The translations under genes and the position numbers were made by a program. A model generated the notes under the pieces. It did not search any database and was not told where the DNA came from. It saw nothing but the letters and a program-made list of their open reading frames with translations. Of a DNA stretch of 57,832 nt, positions 7,387 through 15,703 are shown piece after piece (the stretch's first letter is position 1; each line of letters begins with the position of its first letter). This DNA comes from a virus: positions 1 through 57,832 of the IMG/VR virus record IMGVR_UViG_3300047554_001015. One strand, written 5' to 3'.

Positions 7387-7415
7387 ATCATATATGCAAC
7401 ACGGCAACCTGTCAA
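7387..7415 (-). promoter_or_regulatory. Sigma-70 promoter of the dispersed family
   Basis: TTGACA (7410-7415), 17-bp spacer and TATGAT (7387-7392) on the minus strand, followed by the AACGAAAGC leader. Confidence 0.8.
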
Positions 7416-7423
7416 CACACTGG

Positions 7424-7455
7424 CAAAAGAAAGCCCGCAGCTATTGCCACGGGCT
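7424..7455 (-). terminator. Rho-independent terminator, minus strand
   Basis: AGCCCG/CGGGCT hairpin with a TTCTTTT tail on the minus strand. It ends the scaffold-dnaN-small gene operon just upstream of the next promoter. Confidence 0.65.
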
Positions 7456-7500
7456 GGGATGAACGTCTTAAGGTGTGGATCATCATGAAGTGGCTAGATT

Positions 7501-7662
7501 TTAGCCTAGTTTTGCCTCCCAGATTTCCACAAGGGAGTCAGAGTCGGTATAGAGGAACCGCAGTAGGGTCACCTTAACGGATTCAGATTTGCCCTCAAGG
7601 GTGTAATGCTGCCCTGGTTTATAGGTCTCGCCCCATGGGAGGCTCACGGTTACGGTTGGCAT
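7501..7662 (-). CDS. Small hypothetical protein downstream of dnaN (53 aa)
   Basis: ATG at 7662 lies three bases past the dnaN stop; AGGAG at the end of dnaN is its ribosome site. The product (MPTVTVSLPWGETYKPGQHY...) is beta-rich and ends IWEAKLG. No family is recognised. Tight coupling suggests expression with the sliding clamp. Confidence 0.6.
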   Translation of the reverse strand: MPTVTVSLPWGETYKPGQHYTLEGKSESVKVTLLRFLYTDSDSLVEIWEAKLG

Positions 7663-7665
7663 GGC

Positions 7666-8790
7666 TTAACTCCTGACTTGAACCGGCATCACCAGGTACA
7701 GCACTCGGTCAGCCCCCAGCGGCTCAATAATGACGGGGGCCGTGGCATTACTCAGGCTGATCTTGGTTTCGGCAGAGCCTGAGATTTTGAGACCATCCTG
7801 CAAGTATTTGCAGTTAAAGGCAATCTCCAAGTTGCCGCCTTGAATTTGGGCATCTAGCGCCTCTCTGCCGCTGCCCACGTCCACTGTTTCCACAGAGAGT
7901 AGAACTGATTGGCTTGTAACATCAATGCCCAGCTTGACCACGTTGTTTTTGTGGTCTGCCAGGGTTGCAACCCGGTCGATCGCCGCTATCAGTTGCTTGC
8001 GGTCTGCCACAACCTCAAGGGCAAAACGCTGTGGAATCAGTTGGTTGTAATTGGGGTATTGCCCATCCAGAGTCCGGGTTGTCAGGCACTGGTCACCCCA
8101 ATGGAAGAGCAGTTGACCCTGATCAAAATAGAGGGCCACGGTGTCATCTTCCTTGGATGGTGCCAGCAACTTCTCCAAGTCCCGCATGGCACGGGCTGGA
8201 ATGGTTACCTCAAAATCCCAGGGTTCTGGCTCAGCATCATCCGGTTGCGCCTCAAACTGATACCGGGCAAGCCGATGGCCATCCGTGGCGGCAAACTCCA
8301 AAGACTGCCCCCGTGCTGTCAGATGCACCCCGGTCAGCACTTGCTTGGTCTCATCGGTGCTGCAAATGCTTGCCGTGGATCGGATGCCAGTAATCAGGGC
8401 ACTAGCAGGAATTTCCACAGCCTCACCCTGTGGGGTTGGCAGGTCGGGATACTCCTCTGAGGGCATCCCCATAATTTTGTAACGCCCCCTGCTAGTGGCA
8501 ATCACCATTTGCTCCTGAAGGTCAAACAGGATCGCCTCATTGGGGAGACGGGTCACAATCTCGCTAAGGGTGCGGGCGGGAAGGGTGATGGTGCCCGGTG
8601 TTTCCACAGTGGCGGCAACGGTGACCCGAATGCCGATAGATAGGTCAAATGCGGTTAGGGTGATGCGGCTGGAATCAGCCACGATCAAAACATTAGAGAG
8701 GATGGGGTGACCTGTGGATCGTGATGAGATTGCCCGTCCTACCATCCCAAGGGCGGCTGCAAACTCATCCTGTGAGCATTGGAATTTCAT
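7666..8790 (-). CDS. dnaN: DNA polymerase III beta subunit (sliding clamp)
   Basis: Product of 374 residues, full family length, with all three clamp domains. MKFQCSQDEFAAALGMVGRA begins domain 1, TDGHRLARY in the second domain is the family signature, and the protein ends VLYLVMPVQVRS, close to the usual YLVMPMR end. It should encircle DNA and hold a polymerase, but no phage polymerase III is seen, so it would recruit host enzymes. The start abuts the stop of the scaffold-like gene (TAA then ATG). Confidence 0.95.
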   Translation of the reverse strand: MKFQCSQDEFAAALGMVGRAISSRSTGHPILSNVLIVADSSRITLTAFDLSIGIRVTVAATVETPGTITLPARTLSEIVTRLPNEAILFDLQEQMVIATSRGRYKIMGMPSEEYPDLPTPQGEAVEIPASALITGIRSTASICSTDETKQVLTGVHLTARGQSLEFAATDGHRLARYQFEAQPDDAEPEPWDFEVTIPARAMRDLEKLLAPSKEDDTVALYFDQGQLLFHWGDQCLTTRTLDGQYPNYNQLIPQRFALEVVADRKQLIAAIDRVATLADHKNNVVKLGIDVTSQSVLLSVETVDVGSGREALDAQIQGGNLEIAFNCKYLQDGLKISGSAETKISLSNATAPVIIEPLGADRVLYLVMPVQVRS

Positions 8791-9558
8791 TTAGGCACGT
8801 CCCTGGTTTTGGCGAATGCGGCTCACCTTTTCCCACGGGTCCAAACCTGCAAAGCCTGGGTCATTGCCACCGGGCACCCCAGTGATGCCAAATCCCGACT
8901 TTTCGTTTCCTTTGAAATGACGGGCAAACCAAATATGGCTCGGATCACCCTTCAGTTCCTCAATTAGTTGCCGCACCGTCTTGGGCACAGACCGGCCTTG
9001 GTCAACCACAAATTCGGGCTGACCATCTGGCCCCACAACCTGAAGCTTGCCATCTGGCCCGAAGGCGACCCGCCCCTGTAGCGCATGGGCAACTGCTACG
9101 AACTCACCGGGCAACCCTTCAGCCTTGTGGAACTCCTCTTGGAGCAATTGGTCCCGCTTGAAATTGGTGTACTCGGTTGCGGTTTGGTTTAGCCGCTCCT
9201 CAAGTTCCTGGATGCGGGGGCGAAATTGGCCTTCAGTTTCGGCCTTGGCTTGGGCCACAATCTGGGCTTGCTGAGCCTCAATCTCTTGCTGACGCTTGGC
9301 AATTTCTAGGGCTTCTCTGGCCTTTTCAGGGTCCAGGCCGCTAAATGCTTCAAGCTGGCTCTTAAGGGCTTTCAATTCCTTGGCATATTGCCGCGCCTGT
9401 TCCCGCTCTTTGCCTAGCGCCCCTTTGAGGCGTTCCACATCATCAGTCGGTTCGGGGCTGTCATCGGGTTCGGTCTCAATGCGGTTGATGCCATCCCATT
9501 GTGGGATAGCGATATTGAGGAGCCATTGGGGGGAACGGGCAATAAACTTGGTTTTCAT
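8791..9558 (-). CDS. Phage capsid scaffolding protein (probable)
   Basis: Acidic linker (about 25-40), then a long coiled coil (about 42-160; LKGALGKEREQARQYAKELK, FSGLDPEKAREALEIAKRQQ) and a C-terminal domain with GPDGKLQVVGPDGQPEFVVD. This order is typical of HK97-fold scaffolds, which assemble with the capsid protein and then leave. The ATG at 9558 is chosen; upstream ATGs at 9585, 9582 and 9564 are in frame. Two GCGTGATGC repeats lie in its leader, as in the leader of the major capsid gene 10 kb away across the junction. Confidence 0.7.
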   Translation of the reverse strand: MKTKFIARSPQWLLNIAIPQWDGINRIETEPDDSPEPTDDVERLKGALGKEREQARQYAKELKALKSQLEAFSGLDPEKAREALEIAKRQQEIEAQQAQIVAQAKAETEGQFRPRIQELEERLNQTATEYTNFKRDQLLQEEFHKAEGLPGEFVAVAHALQGRVAFGPDGKLQVVGPDGQPEFVVDQGRSVPKTVRQLIEELKGDPSHIWFARHFKGNEKSGFGITGVPGGNDPGFAGLDPWEKVSRIRQNQGRA

Positions 9559-9560
9559 AA

Positions 9561-9588
9561 GCATCACGCTTTCTTGTGGCATCACGCC
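9561..9588 (-). repeat. GGCGTGATGCC repeat pair upstream of scaffold gene
   Basis: GCATCACGC at 9561-9569 and GGCATCACGCC at 9578-9588 on the + strand. The same pair occurs upstream of the capsid gene at 57250-57281. They could be protein or RNA operator sites for capsid assembly genes. Confidence 0.55.
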
Positions 9589-9631
9589 GGTCGGTTTTAA
9601 GTTTACCGCAAAAATAGATTTAGATAATGTG

Positions 9632-9660
9632 TTGACAGCGTGGCAGCAATATCCTATATT
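9632..9660 (+). promoter_or_regulatory. Sigma-70 promoter of the dispersed family
   Basis: TTGACA (9632-9637), 17-bp spacer containing GCGTGGCAGCA, TATATT (9655-9660), followed by AGAAAACGAGACC. Confidence 0.85.
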
Positions 9661-9700
9661 GGATTCAGTTCAGAAAACGAGACCTACAGAGGACAAGCAA

Positions 9701-9922
9701 ATGACCTTCACTAACACTGCCGAAGCCAAAGCCCACTACGCCAAGCTGATTGAAACCGTCCCCAGCCAACTCGATATTTTCCGCAGCTTGGACACTGCCC
9801 GCAGCTTCTGCAACCGTTGCTGCAAAGGTCACGCCGTAATCATGCTAGAAGATGGGCTGGCCGCTGTAACAACCCTCAGGCTTGCTGCACGGCTAGAAAA
9901 GCTAGGCTATGAGTTTGCATAA
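9701..9922 (+). CDS. Small hypothetical protein, monocistronic (73 aa)
   Basis: ATG at 9701 follows AGAGGACAAGCAA. The product (MTFTNTAEAKAHYAKLIETV...) is helical with a central Cys cluster (FCNRCC). A frame open further upstream overlaps the scaffold gene and is not coding. It is a complete one-gene cassette with its own promoter (9632-9660) and terminator (9943-9968), reading against its neighbours. Confidence 0.7.
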   Translation: MTFTNTAEAKAHYAKLIETVPSQLDIFRSLDTARSFCNRCCKGHAVIMLEDGLAAVTTLRLAARLEKLGYEFA

Positions 9923-9942
9923 AGCCTAGCCAAGGAATCCCG

Positions 9943-9968
9943 GCCCCAGTTAACCGCTGGGGCTTTTT
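9943..9968 (+). terminator. Rho-independent terminator, plus strand
   Basis: GCCCCAG/CTGGGGC hairpin followed by five T, directly after the 9701-9922 gene. Confidence 0.85.
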
Positions 9969-9973
9969 GGTGT

Positions 9974-10825
9974 CTAGGGCTTGCGTGCAGACTCATGCAG
10001 GATCTTGGGCACAGCATTTTCCCACAAAACCTTATGGTGTAGCCGTTTATGGTTCTGGCCCAACTGAGTAATTCTGACGGCAGATGGGCAATACATGATG
10101 GTGTAAAAGCTTTTGACGAATGTACCAGCGTCTAGATACATATCAGTCAGCCCGCCCGGATTTGACTGCGTTTGTAGCTGAGTGATTCTTGCATCATGGA
10201 CAGACAAAAACAGCCCACCCTTGTGCCCTAGTGCAACATAGGTGTTCACATCATCATTCATCCTTCCAAGGAACTGAAAAGGCTTGTCTGTGGAACAGAA
10301 AAAAGTCTGCATTACTTTTCTTTTGCATGATTTCCTTGTTCCACTGCCACCATAGCCACCCATAAAATCTCCCCCTTGAGCCATAGCAACAGAGAGGAAT
10401 GGTGTCTTTTCCAAAAAGTCAACGAAGGCATTAAATATCTCATCAATACTCAAGAGTCGTTTTTGTTTAATCACTCCTTCGGCATTGCAAGTAAAAGAAA
10501 ACTCTGTGTAGTCATCATCCAGTTCCACGAAATATTTGTAGCCAAGTTTTTTGGCAATAGCAAAGCACTCATTTCTGGCATAAACCACAGATGCCCGACT
10601 GTCTCGGTTGTCCCCTGCGTCGGTGACTTTAGCCGCATCAGCTTTGCAAAACTGAATAACCTTGTCGCCGTAGTTTTTGCGATATTGCTCCACTGTGGCA
10701 TCTTCATCATCCACGACAATAAACCATGGTCCTGTGTAGCCTGAGTTCCTCAATGATTGCAAGGTTCTAATGTTGTCTGGCCGACCGTGACTGAGAATGA
10801 GAACACAAAAATCTTTCCTAATCAT
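9974..10825 (-). CDS. TAGT-like glycosyltransferase (TET/JBP-associated type)
   Basis: Product of 283 residues from the ATG at 10825, which overlaps the end of the ParB-like gene. The N-terminus has VLILSHGRPDNIRTLQSL, GYTGPWFIVVDDED and a YGDKVIQFCKAD block; YFVELDDDY (about 109-117) is a probable nucleotide-sugar and metal site. These are the signature blocks of the phage glycosyltransferases proposed to modify hydroxymethylated DNA bases. No TET/JBP oxygenase is seen here. A protein or capsid target is also possible. Family call is good, substrate unknown. Confidence 0.65.
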   Translation of the reverse strand: MIRKDFCVLILSHGRPDNIRTLQSLRNSGYTGPWFIVVDDEDATVEQYRKNYGDKVIQFCKADAAKVTDAGDNRDSRASVVYARNECFAIAKKLGYKYFVELDDDYTEFSFTCNAEGVIKQKRLLSIDEIFNAFVDFLEKTPFLSVAMAQGGDFMGGYGGSGTRKSCKRKVMQTFFCSTDKPFQFLGRMNDDVNTYVALGHKGGLFLSVHDARITQLQTQSNPGGLTDMYLDAGTFVKSFYTIMYCPSAVRITQLGQNHKRLHHKVLWENAVPKILHESARKP

Positions 10826-11623
10826 CACCGTAGTCCTTGGAATACTGAGACCGAATCGACTCACAAAGCATTACATAGTTTTTCTCGATAGCTTGGTCAA
10901 AGTCAATAATGACCAGTGCAGAGTCTTCCATAAGTCTTTGGATCTCAGGGGATGCGCCTGCATAATATTCTGCGATCTTGCCAAAGTTAAAAACAGTATG
11001 GCGGTATGCTGCCATCTTGAGAAATTCCACAACATGGGGGTCATCAATGTCAGCATCAGAAATCCTCTTTATCATTTCCTTTGTCTTGTGTGGGTCGTAA
11101 AGGTCTGAGATGTCTGGATTCTCCCCCGTTGGCGTGTAAATTGGTGCCTCAATCTTGCGGGTATAAACTTCCTCATCCCCGTCATCATCAATGTCCCCCT
11201 CCATGTCCCAACCATCAAGCCCCTCTATTTCCTCATCAGTAAACAGCCAGGAAATATCAATCTCATCCGCCACAACCTTCAGAGCGTCAATGTCCCAATT
11301 AAGGCCAAGTTCAGAGGCTCGGTTATCAGTAACCGCCAGCTTTTTGGCCTTGGGGTCTGTGGATAAATCTAGGTCAGTCCGTTGTACCACAACAACGCGA
11401 TCGCCCGTGGTCTCAACGATGACCACATCCTCAATCCCAGCATCTAACGCGGCTGCGGCGGTTTTGTTGCCAGCGATGATGTAGCCGTTTTTGTCCACAA
11501 GGATGGACCGACCGGCCCCCATTCTGCCAGGGATTGCTTGATAACATTGCGCCCCCGCTCAGTCCCTAGGTTGAGGTTGTTTGGGTCTTGCTGTAGGTCA
11601 GAGAGTTTTAGTTTTTTAGCCAT
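10818..11623 (-). CDS. ParB-like (Spo0J/ParB N-terminal fold) protein with apparent -1 frameshift
   Basis: Two frames join into one ParB-like protein. From ATG 11623 the first frame gives KLKLSDLQQDPNN and ends SLAEW; the second, open from 11522, continues GAGRSILVDKNGYIIAGNKT, the classic ParB motif. Joining them needs a -1 shift in the five-G run (11516-11520). This could be programmed slippage, a sequencing or assembly error, or recent inactivation. The C-terminal part is acidic and helical and ends SKDYGDD. Such ParB-like proteins often accompany DNA-modification genes, and this one is coupled to the TAGT-like gene. Confidence 0.65.
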
Positions 11624-11637
11624 GGTTTCAATTTAGG

Positions 11638-12018
11638 TTAACCCCGCATCAATATTCCCATCCCGGATCGCCCTCCCGTTGTGGGACCGGTAATCCCTAG
11701 TAGTGCCCGGATGCGGTTTTTGATTCGGGCCATTTCAGAGGTGAAGCCGGTGGTACGTCTCCCCCCCGGTTCCCACTCCAGAACGTCAGCTTTGATTAGT
11801 GCCGCGTTGACACTACCTTGCTCAGTAGTGAGGGCTGCATCAATGGTGTCCAGGGTATCAAGGTCGGCTTGGATTTCAGGCACCAATCCCGGCAACTGGG
11901 TTTCAGTCCGCACCATTTGCGCCCTTACGAATTCCTCACCCTGGGAAGTGAAGGGCTGAATCTCCAGATATTTAATAACCCGGATCAGGTCGTTTTCCAC
12001 AAATAAGGTAAAGGCCAT
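11638..12018 (-). CDS. Virion-associated protein downstream of portal (126 aa)
   Basis: Starts directly at the portal stop, so it belongs to the packaging operon. The helical product begins MAFTLFVENDLIRVIKYLEI and ends in a Gly/Arg-rich tail. I do not recognise a family; by position it could be a head-completion or connector protein. Confidence 0.65.
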   Translation of the reverse strand: MAFTLFVENDLIRVIKYLEIQPFTSQGEEFVRAQMVRTETQLPGLVPEIQADLDTLDTIDAALTTEQGSVNAALIKADVLEWEPGGRRTTGFTSEMARIKNRIRALLGITGPTTGGRSGMGILMRG

Positions 12019-13437
12019 TTAGAAATCCTCATCATCACTAAGGTCTGCCGGTTCAATCTGTGGGGTTGTCTGCTCTTGGTTTCGCTCGGTCCCCAGCCGC
12101 TCAAGTTCTTGCTCCACATCAAAATTGGGGGGCAACTGGCGACCCATCCGCAGCAATTCCAAAAGCGTTTGGTGGCTCAGCACCCCAGCATTAAAGAGAC
12201 CCAGCAAGGCTTGAATCTCCTGAGGCTCCAGGGGAACCTCCAAAACGGATTCGTCTTGCTGAACCTCAGTATTGTTTTCCTCACCCGTGAATAGACACCA
12301 CAGGCCAAGAATGGCTTTGACTGCTGAAGCCTTGGCGCGGGCATAGCCGGTTAGGGAAGCACTCAGGCTCATTGCCGCCAAGCTGGACTCCGTTGCCGTG
12401 CGGGATACCTTGCTGCCTCCCACCAAAAACGCCCCCGTCTCCCGATCAATGTCCCGCTTGATTTCATCAATACTGACCTGAAGCGCCGCGATCGACTGCC
12501 CCGATATTTCCAGCACCCCAACATCATCCCCCTGCATCAGTTCAATAATCCAGGATGCCCCTAGGGTCATGGGTGGCCGCAGTTCCAAAGGGTCTTCGGA
12601 CTTGCGCCACAGCGTGGGACAGTTGACCCGGTACTCAATCTCATCCAGTGCCGAATCTTTTTGGAATAGCTTGATATTGAGCAATGCGGCTTTGTAAAAC
12701 GGGGGAATCTCAGTCCCAAAGGGTGAGGCCGTGAACGGGTAGCAGATTAGAGGGATTTGGGGCAGATTGGAGACCGTTGAGGAAATCGTTACCACATTGT
12801 CCCGGTCGTCAATTTCCAAGACCTCATGCTGAACCCCCGCATCAATCAGACTGAGGACGTGGTAACGGTGGACCGATTTGGTGCCAAAGCGACCATCTTC
12901 CACCCGCTCACAAAGGCCGACCGTAACCTGGGTCAAAACCTGAGACCCACCAATATCTACCAGCCGCCAATTCAAAACCGACCGGCGATCGATTAAATGC
13001 AGCTTGGGTCGCACCGGATTGACCAGCCGATCCGCCGCAGTCCGTTCCCCCGTGGCTGGGGGTGAATCCACAAGGATGAAACAATGCCGGTCCCGCTGAG
13101 CCATGGCATCGGCATTCCGCAGAAAGCTTTTTAGGTCTGCCCCGTTGCCGTCAACATCATCCTCATACTCCTCAAGGCTTGGCGGATAATCGCCAATCTC
13201 GAAGGCTGTCAGTAGCCCAGCATTGGCATCGATCGCCGGTCTAATCCGGTTGTTAAAAACTGCCCGCGCTACCCGGTCCTTGTAGGGCTTATCCCGCTCA
13301 TTGTCGGCCTTGGGTAGATAGCGCTCTTTTACCCCGTAAAGGTCACCATAGCAATCTCCCACAACGGTTAGGATTGGGGCCATGTGGTCATAATCGGGGT
13401 GATGATAATCGGGGCGATCTTGGGGATTTGTGGCCAT
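12019..13437 (-). CDS. Portal protein (DUF4055-like)
   Basis: Product of 472 residues, normal for a portal. The N-terminus DHMAPILTVVGDCYGDLYGV and VFNNRIRPAIDANAGLL resemble DUF4055 proteins, which act as portals next to terminase. It would form the dodecameric ring at the capsid vertex. The ATG at 13437 lies 20 bases after a GGGAACTCT late motif. Terminase lies immediately upstream. Confidence 0.75.
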   Translation of the reverse strand: MATNPQDRPDYHHPDYDHMAPILTVVGDCYGDLYGVKERYLPKADNERDKPYKDRVARAVFNNRIRPAIDANAGLLTAFEIGDYPPSLEEYEDDVDGNGADLKSFLRNADAMAQRDRHCFILVDSPPATGERTAADRLVNPVRPKLHLIDRRSVLNWRLVDIGGSQVLTQVTVGLCERVEDGRFGTKSVHRYHVLSLIDAGVQHEVLEIDDRDNVVTISSTVSNLPQIPLICYPFTASPFGTEIPPFYKAALLNIKLFQKDSALDEIEYRVNCPTLWRKSEDPLELRPPMTLGASWIIELMQGDDVGVLEISGQSIAALQVSIDEIKRDIDRETGAFLVGGSKVSRTATESSLAAMSLSASLTGYARAKASAVKAILGLWCLFTGEENNTEVQQDESVLEVPLEPQEIQALLGLFNAGVLSHQTLLELLRMGRQLPPNFDVEQELERLGTERNQEQTTPQIEPADLSDDEDF

Positions 13438-13457
13438 GGCTGCTGTGGGTTTTTGCT

Positions 13458-13466
13458 AGAGTTCCC
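13458..13466 (-). promoter_or_regulatory. GGGAAC(C/T)CT late motif upstream of portal
   Basis: Minus strand GGGAACTCT followed by AGCAAAAACCC, 20 bases before the portal ATG. One of ten such sites. Confidence 0.6.
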
Positions 13467-13468
13467 AT

Positions 13469-14908
13469 TTACCCAAACCGTGCAGGGCTAGCCCCCATGG
13501 CTCCCCGCTTGCGTTTGTAGATATCGGTGGCAATAGCATAGCGGGTTGCATCGGTCGCGTGGTCTTGCTGGCCCGGTGCGGGGTCATCCAGGAAATTGCC
13601 GTCTTTGTCCTGCTTGCGGTGGTAGGCCGCCATTTCCTCCCACAGTAGATCACAATGGGGAGACCGGAACAAAAGCCGGTTGTGGTATAGCAGCCCATTG
13701 ATGGAATTGTTGCCCTCAGAGACTCCGGTAAAGGCCGATCCAACCCGGCAGTTTCTGAGGGCTTTTTTCCACACCTCAATCGAAGCCGGTCGGTCGTGCC
13801 CACAGTGAATGTGGCGGATGCCCCAACGCTCTACCATCTCGGTCGCCCGTTGCAAATGCTCATGAGCTAGCACGTTCTGGCCCGTGTCGCTGTACCAATA
13901 TTCCAGAACCCAATAGGTATCCTCCCCCAGTGCTGAGACCACTCCCACAACGGAGAGGGCCGGGTTTACATCCCCCCAGTCCACGCCTAGGACAACCCGA
14001 TCAAACCGTTCAGGCACAGCCTTGACCTTGTGGTGTTGGTCCAAGTGGTCAAAGATTTGGCCGGGGAAATCCTCAAAGCTTGCCTCATGTTCTTGGCGGA
14101 AAATGCGGGGGGCTAGGACTTGGCGCGATCGCTCAATTTCTGCCAGCGCTTCCGGGGGCAGCTTGTCATTGTCGGTCGTGATGTAGTGGAAGCTTTTCCA
14201 GTCATCAAAGGTTTCCGCCCTCAGGTAGAACTCATGCAGGTGGTTGATCTTGCCCTTGGGGGTGCCCGTTATCAATGCTGTGGAACCGGGAGTGTCGGCC
14301 ATGGCAGGAACAATGACTTCATCAAAAATGCCCCGCTTCACGTCTTGGAATTCGTCACAGTTGATATGGGCAATTCTGAGACCACGGGCGCGATCTCCAT
14401 CCTGGTCATTCAGCCCTAGGCAAATGATATCGGGCCGGTAAAATGCCCCTCCCTCAGGCTGGACAAACCGAATGGTGTAGTCAGAACGGTTTATCACCTC
14501 AACTGTGGGATGGTCGGTCAGCAGATTTAGCAGCGGCTTCCAAAAGATTTTCTTACATTGGGTGAGGGTGGGCATTGCAAACACCACAATGGGGGGAGAC
14601 TCTGGGCTGTAAGCATAGCGAATTCTCCCCCCCGTGGGATTGGGCAACCCCAACATTGCCGCCATCAATCCCGTCCTGAGAGCCAACCGGCTTTTGCCCC
14701 AACGTCTCCCACAGACCACAACCCGAAACCGGGCAAAGTCAGCAAAAACTTCAGCCTGGGTCTTGTGCAGTGGGGCGATCGTTGCCGTCTTCTGGGAAAA
14801 ACTCAGTTGCTGCCCGGTCTGCAACTTTGCCCTGAGGTTCGGACTCAGTTCCGTTTGAAATTGTATAGCCAGCGGCCTGAACCGCTTTGAGATGGTCTGC
14901 TGTTCCAA
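13469..14908 (-). CDS. terL: Terminase large subunit
   Basis: Walker A CGRRWGKS (about 66-73), Walker B IAHINCDEFQD (about 180), and a nuclease domain starting VLGVDWGDVNPALSVV, where Asp residues hold metal. It packages DNA into proheads using ATP and cuts concatemers. The ATG at 14908 gives a 158-base overlap with the small subunit; an internal TTG at about 14821 after CAGGG is an alternative start. Confidence 0.92.
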   Translation of the reverse strand: MEQQTISKRFRPLAIQFQTELSPNLRAKLQTGQQLSFSQKTATIAPLHKTQAEVFADFARFRVVVCGRRWGKSRLALRTGLMAAMLGLPNPTGGRIRYAYSPESPPIVVFAMPTLTQCKKIFWKPLLNLLTDHPTVEVINRSDYTIRFVQPEGGAFYRPDIICLGLNDQDGDRARGLRIAHINCDEFQDVKRGIFDEVIVPAMADTPGSTALITGTPKGKINHLHEFYLRAETFDDWKSFHYITTDNDKLPPEALAEIERSRQVLAPRIFRQEHEASFEDFPGQIFDHLDQHHKVKAVPERFDRVVLGVDWGDVNPALSVVGVVSALGEDTYWVLEYWYSDTGQNVLAHEHLQRATEMVERWGIRHIHCGHDRPASIEVWKKALRNCRVGSAFTGVSEGNNSINGLLYHNRLLFRSPHCDLLWEEMAAYHRKQDKDGNFLDDPAPGQQDHATDATRYAIATDIYKRKRGAMGASPARFG

Positions 14909-15239
14909 ACTTCAACCCCAGCAACTCAGAACGATGGCGACTGATTTCTAAGCAGTGCCAGTATTTTTCCTTGAGATAGGACTTGTTATAAAGATCATCC
15001 ATCATGGCAATCTCACGCGCCAAGAGTTCCTCCCTCTCAGCGGCAAGATCATCCATCATGCGCTTTCTGGCTTTGGCAATGTAATCATAGGCAGTACGTT
15101 CTACCACCCCCCACTCTTGAGAGGCGTACTGAATGATCTTGTCTTTGGGTTCACAGCGTAAAAGCAGCGTATAAACCACGTTGATACGCCGCTGATAGTC
15201 TGCCTGTCCTGTCTTGTAGTTTTGCTGTTTCTTAGCCAC
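14751..15239 (-). CDS. terS: Terminase small subunit
   Basis: Product of 162 residues from a GTG at 15239. The N-terminal half reads as a helix-turn-helix region (YASQEWGVVERTAYDYIAKA), followed by a long helical oligomerisation segment. It would recognise the pac or cos site and bring DNA to the large subunit, whose gene overlaps it downstream. Confidence 0.75.
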   Translation of the reverse strand: MAKKQQNYKTGQADYQRRINVVYTLLLRCEPKDKIIQYASQEWGVVERTAYDYIAKARKRMMDDLAAEREELLAREIAMMDDLYNKSYLKEKYWHCLEISRHRSELLGLKFGTADHLKAVQAAGYTISNGTESEPQGKVADRAATEFFPEDGNDRPTAQDPG

Positions 15240-15268
15240 CGATTCCGCCCTAGGCTTTTCCCTTTAGC

Positions 15269-15703
15269 CTACACCGAAAACTCAATAGTGCCATCATTCC
15301 CCACAATAATCGGGACAGAGGCACCCCCTGCAATGGTGTTGAGACTGTCAATTTCCTCAGGACTCAGCGGCGGATCCAATACCTCAATCAGCCCATCCCA
15401 CAGGAATTTAATCTCTACCCCGATTGTGGAATCGCTCTGAAACTGCCATAGGCTTGAGGCAATCACAGCCCCAACCGCTGGGTTTGAGTTTAGCACCCGT
15501 TTCCACCCACCATCGGCATACAGGGCAATCCTGAAGGCTTTCCAGTCTGGGGGAGTGGGGTCCACCCAATTGTCCACAATGGTTTGAGCTGCGGCCCGTT
15601 GCTCCTCTGTTGCCTCAGGCTTAAAAACAATCCGCCCGGTGTTGTCAACCGATTCAATCGGCGCAACAACCTCGATCGCCAAATGCAATGCTAAGACATT
15701 CAT
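15269..15703 (-). CDS. Tail fibre assembly/partner protein, first copy
   Basis: Overlaps the end of the fibre gene by ATGA, the usual place for a fibre chaperone. The central segment DWKAFRIALYADGGWKRVLN and the following NPAVGAVIASSLW line up with DWTAFNTAMLSDSDWNTWIT and NPLLTSATTTAS in the 53107-53514 product, which also follows a fibre gene. Function is inferred from that paired context. Confidence 0.6.
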   Translation of the reverse strand: MNVLALHLAIEVVAPIESVDNTGRIVFKPEATEEQRAAAQTIVDNWVDPTPPDWKAFRIALYADGGWKRVLNSNPAVGAVIASSLWQFQSDSTIGVEIKFLWDGLIEVLDPPLSPEEIDSLNTIAGGASVPIIVGNDGTIEFSV

